From positions 930,001-994,000 of the forward strand of contig NZ_CP016617.1 in NCBI RefSeq assembly GCF_002741015.1: a stretch of DNA of 64,000 nt, written 5' to 3'. The DNA comes from Microvirga ossetica (GTDB lineage Bacteria; Pseudomonadota; Alphaproteobacteria; Rhizobiales; Beijerinckiaceae). Under the pieces are notes generated by a model that was not told the DNA's origin, ran no database searches, and saw nothing but the letters and a program-made list of their open reading frames with translations. The translations under genes were made by a program, and so were the position numbers. Of the stretch, positions 60,036 through 64,000 are shown one piece after another. The number at the start of each line of letters is the position of its first letter. Position 1 is the stretch's first letter.

Positions 60036-60882
60036 CTCCCCTCTTCACCGCGGGGGCCAAGTCTGCCGGGACATAGATCTGGTAGTCGGGATGCAGCTTG
60101 CCTCCCTTGGTCAATACCCGGGGGCCCGATCCCAAATCGACGACCGCCTTGTCAACGTGATTGAGCCAGGCGTGCTTGTGCTTGTCGGCGAATACGAAGA
60201 ATAGGCGTTTAACCTTGACGCTCCGGCAGGCTTGCAGGAGGGACGTCAGCCGGCGCGGCCGGAGATTGGTGAGACCCTGGAATATCATGTCGATGTTGTG
60301 GAAGCTCTCATGATTGGGCAGCTCGTCGAGGGCCTCGAGGATCGCCCGCTCAGGAGACGAAAGCCGCATCGGCCATCGCCAAGGGCTCAGCATCGGTCCG
60401 CCTTCGGCATCGGATCCTTGCCTAGATGGCTGGTCGGTGCTCTCGATCCCCTGTGTATCGGCGCCAAACAGGGATCGGGTCCTTACCACGAGTTGTGTGT
60501 CGATCGGCATCCGTCGGAGCCAGGACGGCACATCGCCGTAAAGGTAGACGCGGCTTGGCCCACTGAGTGACAGGTAATGGGTGTGTCCGCGGGCCTCGAG
60601 GGCGCTCAGTCCACCGAGATGGACATCTTTTGCCAGGATCCATTGCAGTGAGAGAAGGACGGCTTGCCAATCCGTCTCGGATGTCGTGCTTGTCTGCATG
60701 GGCGGAGGGCGGCGGTACACGCCGTGTGTCACCCGTTCGAGCCACCCACGTTCCACGTATTCGTGGATCGATCGGGGATCGACGCCTTGATGCTTGAGCC
60801 AAGCGGCGTCCGTCACGAAGCCGGGGGGCAGGCGATCTAAGAGAGCTTTTAATCCAGGCGATTTTCGATGAGGCATTCTCAT
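60019..60882 (-). CDS. AbiEi-type antitoxin
   Basis: A protein of about 287 aa with an N-terminal winged helix (LKALLDRLPPGFVTDAAWLK, SIHEYVERGWLERVTHGVYR) and the AbiEi C-terminal domain (AILEALDELPNHESFHNIDM, RSVKVKRLFFVFADKHKHAW). AbiEi proteins repress their own operon and counter AbiEii, a nucleotidyltransferase that targets tRNA. TTG 60885, ATG 60882 and ATG 60876 are alternative starts. The gene is intact although its toxin partner is broken. Confidence 0.85.
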   Translation of the reverse strand: MRMPHRKSPGLKALLDRLPPGFVTDAAWLKHQGVDPRSIHEYVERGWLERVTHGVYRRPPPMQTSTTSETDWQAVLLSLQWILAKDVHLGGLSALEARGHTHYLSLSGPSRVYLYGDVPSWLRRMPIDTQLVVRTRSLFGADTQGIESTDQPSRQGSDAEGGPMLSPWRWPMRLSSPERAILEALDELPNHESFHNIDMIFQGLTNLRPRRLTSLLQACRSVKVKRLFFVFADKHKHAWLNHVDKAVVDLGSGPRVLTKGGKLHPDYQIYVPADLAPAVKRGDEAYA

Positions 60883-60946
60883 CAAACTGGCACTTGTTCA
60901 AAAGGGTGGCAAGACCGACTTTTGATTTCCCTTAAATTTGATGAGA
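60877..60946. promoter_or_regulatory. Probable AbiEi operator (inverted repeat)
   Basis: TCTCATCAAA at 60877-60886 and TTTGATGAGA at 60937-60946 form a perfect 10-bp inverted repeat around the AT-rich promoter region of abiEi. Known AbiEi antitoxins bind inverted repeats in their own promoters. Confidence 0.6.
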
Positions 60947-61118
60947 TTTTCTCAAAGAAATCAGCAATCTGTAAAATGATCGCATAACGGGACAGTTGCT
61001 TCCGCGATGGTTAGGTGGCCTTCAAGAGCATCCTGATACTCCGTGCGGCAGTCCCGCAACCCATCCGCGGCCCAACGAAAGGATGGATGGCGAAACGGTA
61101 TTAAATATCGCATAATTA

Positions 61119-62556
61119 GTCGCCCCTGAACAACCCACAACTGATTGAGGCTGAAGGATTCTTCGTCTTCGCGAAGCATTGTAAAATGCCGGTTCCTGGG
61201 GAGTGACCCACTCAAAACCGGTGTTTTGCCATGGGACCCAAGCCGATGCTGCCGAGCTCCGGCGATCTCTACCGCAGCCGTCTCGATCAGATTCTCGATC
61301 AGCGTCACGAGCTGTATCGGCTCGCCGCTCTCATCGACTGGGACAGGTTCGATCAGGCGTTTGGCCGCTTCTATCGTCCGCTCGGACGGCCCGCGAAGCC
61401 GACGCGCCTGATGGTCGGGCTGTCCTATCTCCAGCACACTTTCAACCTGTCCGATGAAGCCGTGGTGCAGCGTTGGATCGAGAACCCGTACTGGCAGTGG
61501 TTCTGTGGCTGCGAGTACTTCCAGCATGAGTTGCCCTGCGATCCGAGCTCGCTGACGCGCTGGCGCAAACGGCTCGGACCCGACGGACTGGAGACGCTGC
61601 TTTCCGCCACCATCCAGGCCGGGTTGGAGAGCGGGGTGGTGCGGCCCTCAAGCCTGGAGCGGATTAGTGTCGATACGACCGTGCAGCCCAAGGCGATCAC
61701 TCATCCCACCGACGCGAAGCTCTATCTGAAGGCTCTCCTCGCCCTTGTACGGCAGGCCAAGCGCGCCGCCGTGCAGGTCGGTCGCTATGCCCATGCCCGG
61801 CAGATGCGGCGCATGCGGCGCGAGCTCAAGCGGCTGAAGACCTATCTTGGACGAGTGTATCGCGATGTCGCCCGCAAAGTCGCCGCGGATGAGGGCCTCG
61901 CCCTTCGCTTTGCACGTCTGCTGGGCCTGACGGAGCGTCTTCTGACGCAGGAACGCACGAGCAAGAACAAGCTCTACAGCCTTCACGCCCCAGAGGTGGT
62001 GTGCATCGCCAAGGGCAAGGCGCATCGGCCGTACGAATTTGGCTCCAAGGTGGCTGTGGCGGTGACGAACCGGGAAGGCTTTGTGCTCGCCTCCAAGGCG
62101 CTGGAGGGCAATCCGTATGATGGCCATACGTTGGACGCCACCATAGACCAGGTCATCACCATGACGGACGTGGAGCCCGTGCGCATCTACGTCGACCAAG
62201 GCTATCGTGGGCACGACTATGGGCACGAGGAGCGCGTGTTCATCACGCGACAGCGGCGGGGGCTCACGCCCACGATCAGGCGCGAGCTGAGACGCCGGTC
62301 GGCGATCGAGCCGATGATCGGCCACATGAAGGCGGACGGGCGGCTCTCACGTAATCACCTGCTCGGAGCCGCGGGCGACGCGATGAACGCCCTGCTCGTG
62401 GCCGCCGACATAACCTGCGACTGATCCTGAACTGGCTCAGGCCTTTTGTTGCTTGGCTCTTGGCAGCCCTGATGGGCTCATCCGCGCAATCGGATACTTC
62501 CAATGATCTCTGGAAGCCAATCGCCGCCTGATCAAACACCATTATTCAGGGCCGAC
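61119..62556 (+). mobile_element. IS5 family element
   Basis: Ends are related inverted repeats: GTCGCCCCTGAA at 61119 and, reading back from 62556, GTCGGCCCTGAA. Both are flanked by A/T-rich TTA/TAA, consistent with a short IS5 target. Length about 1438 bp with a single transposase gene. Confidence 0.75.
61231..62424 (+). CDS. IS5 family transposase, C-terminally frameshifted
   Basis: A 397-aa DDE protein: DUF772 domain (MVGLSYLQHTFNLSDEAVVQ, FFCGCEYFQHELP-like FCGCEYFQHELPCDPSSLTR), SLERISVDTTVQPKAITHPT (first Asp), IYVDQGYRGHDYGHEERVFI (second) and RSAIEPMIGHMKADGRLSRN (Glu). After LLVAAD the family ending (GHNLRLILNWLRPFVAWLL) is found in the next frame, so one base is missing near 62407 and about 37 residues are replaced by ITCD. 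The catalytic core is intact; activity is uncertain. Confidence 0.9.
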   Translation: MGPKPMLPSSGDLYRSRLDQILDQRHELYRLAALIDWDRFDQAFGRFYRPLGRPAKPTRLMVGLSYLQHTFNLSDEAVVQRWIENPYWQWFCGCEYFQHELPCDPSSLTRWRKRLGPDGLETLLSATIQAGLESGVVRPSSLERISVDTTVQPKAITHPTDAKLYLKALLALVRQAKRAAVQVGRYAHARQMRRMRRELKRLKTYLGRVYRDVARKVAADEGLALRFARLLGLTERLLTQERTSKNKLYSLHAPEVVCIAKGKAHRPYEFGSKVAVAVTNREGFVLASKALEGNPYDGHTLDATIDQVITMTDVEPVRIYVDQGYRGHDYGHEERVFITRQRRGLTPTIRRELRRRSAIEPMIGHMKADGRLSRNHLLGAAGDAMNALLVAADITCD

Positions 62557-62786
62557 GAATTAGTGTTGACAAGAAGTCTGCAATCGGTGCCATGGCAGAA
62601 GAGCATACGTCCCTCGCGGTAGAGCCGAGGTCAGCCTACCTGTTGCAGGGACCTTCACAGTCAGAGTGGGAGCAAAGCATCCCAGCCGTGGGCCGTCTGC
62701 GATTCTCAACCACCTTCAGCAATTTCAGATCGTCGTTCGTTTCCCGGCAGGAAGGTCTTGCTTGAACCCAGCGATGTGCCGGGCTC

Positions 62787-63647
62787 TTAGAGGCCCTCGC
62801 TCACCCGAGTCTGGTCGTAAGCCCGGCGCACCGTTCCCTTGCCGTAGGTCCGCTCCAGGCGACGCACGATGAAATGTCCACGGGCGAGCGTCTGAAAATG
62901 GTCGATGAAGGCGGCGTTGACCGCCGCGCCGCCGATCGCCCCGACAATCGGAACGGCCTGGGCCGCGACCTTCTGCGAGACCACTACGCCGAACCGTGAG
63001 CCGATCTGGGCCAGCAGGCGCACGATGGCCGAGGCGCTCTCGTCCACGACCCCACGCCCGGCTATCTGCTGCAGGGCACGAGTGACGGACTTCGCCATTG
63101 CCGCCCGTACCGCGAAGTAGCCGGCTTCATGCGCGTTGCCCGAGCCGGTGTGTCCGCCCAGAGCGAAGACCTGGAGGCAGGCCAGTGCCGTCTCGGGATG
63201 TTCGAGATCCTCACCCTCGCTCTGGGCGATCCGGGCAATCGACCGCAGCATGATCGCCGTCGAGATCGGGAGCTCCACCAGGACGGCTGATACGCCCAGC
63301 GCTCCACCCATGGCGCCCGACAGGATCGCAAGAGCCTTGTGAGCGCGGGTTTCCGGATCCCTGCCCTCCTTTGGGATCGTCCGGAGCGCATAGCGCAGTG
63401 CTCGGGTGAGCGCCGCCTGCGTGGCTTTCGAGATCATGTCGGATGCGACCTGGGGAAGAGCCTGCCCGAGCAGCTCGATCGGCCGCCCGGCCAAGGCCGA
63501 CAGTCGGCCGATGTAGCTTGGCCCCTCCAGCGCGCGGACGGCCTGTCTTAAGGCCGCGCGGTCCTCCTCAGACAGGGCGATCTCCGGAGTTGCGACGTTG
63601 CCTGCGGATGCCGGAAGCGGTTCCTGGCGGCGAAGTTCCTGGCTCAT
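62787..63647 (-). CDS. EcsC family protein
   Basis: A 286-aa protein with the EcsC domain: LRQAVRALEGPSYIGRLSAL, HKALAILSGAMGGALGVSAV, LVELPISTAIMLRSIARIAQ, SEGEDLEHPETALACLQVFA and GAIGGAAVNAAFIDHFQTLA. The ELP.ST..M.RSI.DIA pattern is characteristic. One or two hydrophobic segments suggest membrane association. Function in alphaproteobacteria is unknown; the name comes from the Bacillus Ecs locus. Monocistronic. Confidence 0.9.
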   Translation of the reverse strand: MSQELRRQEPLPASAGNVATPEIALSEEDRAALRQAVRALEGPSYIGRLSALAGRPIELLGQALPQVASDMISKATQAALTRALRYALRTIPKEGRDPETRAHKALAILSGAMGGALGVSAVLVELPISTAIMLRSIARIAQSEGEDLEHPETALACLQVFALGGHTGSGNAHEAGYFAVRAAMAKSVTRALQQIAGRGVVDESASAIVRLLAQIGSRFGVVVSQKVAAQAVPIVGAIGGAAVNAAFIDHFQTLARGHFIVRRLERTYGKGTVRRAYDQTRVSEGL

Positions 63648-64000
63648 CCATCCTATCTGGGGATGCGGGTCCGCTTCGGATAGCCCACGCCTTGTCTCCT
63701 AAGGCTGGCTCCGCACCGCATCTGGTTACACGTCGAACACGTCCGGGCAGCTTCCCCCATCTGGCTAAGGATCCGCCACGGCCATGGGATTGCGCGCACT
63801 CGGCGGAGCGGACCACTGCGATATCTCCACCCATTGCCCACCGCGGCAGCGACGCTCTCTCTACGGAACCCGACCAGACGTCGCCGCCGACGGTTCGGCT
63901 TCAGGAGCGGATCGAGCTTGCCGCATCTCGATCGGGCTTGATCGCCGTTGGGGTCCTCGGAACGGTTTGCGCCAAGCGGTACGGTGAGTCGGTCTCCATC
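63648..64000. other. Terminal non-coding stretch
   Basis: No gene supported up to the window edge. Short plus-strand frames have no motif. Confidence 0.4.

Noticed and set aside
1..64000. CRISPR arrays, rRNA genes or a replication origin
   Set aside because: No regularly spaced repeats, rRNA segments, repABC/dnaA-type genes or iteron clusters were seen.

Overview
This window looks like accessory DNA (a plasmid or a genomic island) from a GC-rich alphaproteobacterium of the Hyphomicrobiales, perhaps near Microvirga or Methylobacterium. That placement is inference. It rests on two NepR-type anti-sigma genes (one degraded), a run of promoters matching the EcfG consensus (GGAAC, 16-17 nt, CGTT), soil-type transport and stress genes, and seven different transposon families. 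No rRNA, complete tRNA, replication gene or CRISPR array was seen.

Layout. 1-5 kb: an aminotransferase cut by the window edge, a decayed GFA-family gene and an IS91-type integrase/transposase pair. 5.5-13.8 kb: two DUF899 modules, two decayed DUF1254/DUF1214 genes, a 219-bp inverted-repeat element, and a GST-GST-SMR operon facing a LysR regulator. 14-40 kb: a general-stress block holding an SDR, DUF4336, CarD, NAD(P)H-hydrate dehydratase, two SemiSWEETs, DUF2243, DUF6766, two DUF2382 proteins, an App1-like phosphatase, an isochorismatase-type hydrolase, YihY, a DUF892 ferritin-like protein, a metallopeptidase, NepR and small proteins. Many of these sit directly behind EcfG-like promoters.

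At 31.0-34.6 kb an IS630 copy is split by a 2.48-kb element carrying a large serine recombinase. 40-48 kb holds a secreted beta-propeller, an ISNCY-like element and a Tn554-like tyrosine recombinase trio. 48.4-54.2 kb is a catabolic locus (LysR, substrate-binding protein, M81 peptidase, ornithine cyclodeaminase-like enzyme, FAD oxidase). 54.3-64 kb has a frameshifted dinB, an exonuclease, an IS1182 nested inside an IS3, a broken AbiE toxin-antitoxin pair, an IS5 and an EcsC-family gene.

The most interesting observation concerns the serine recombinase element. Integrated, its first gene (DUF5372-like) has no start codon. Joining the two ends as in a circle, with one GAAC, supplies an ATG and a Shine-Dalgarno sequence from the right end in the correct frame. 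The attachment site therefore lies inside the 5' end of the element's own first gene, which would be translated properly only from the excised circle. The second notable point is the density of EcfG-type promoters, which marks 14-40 kb as a laterally mobile general-stress regulon.
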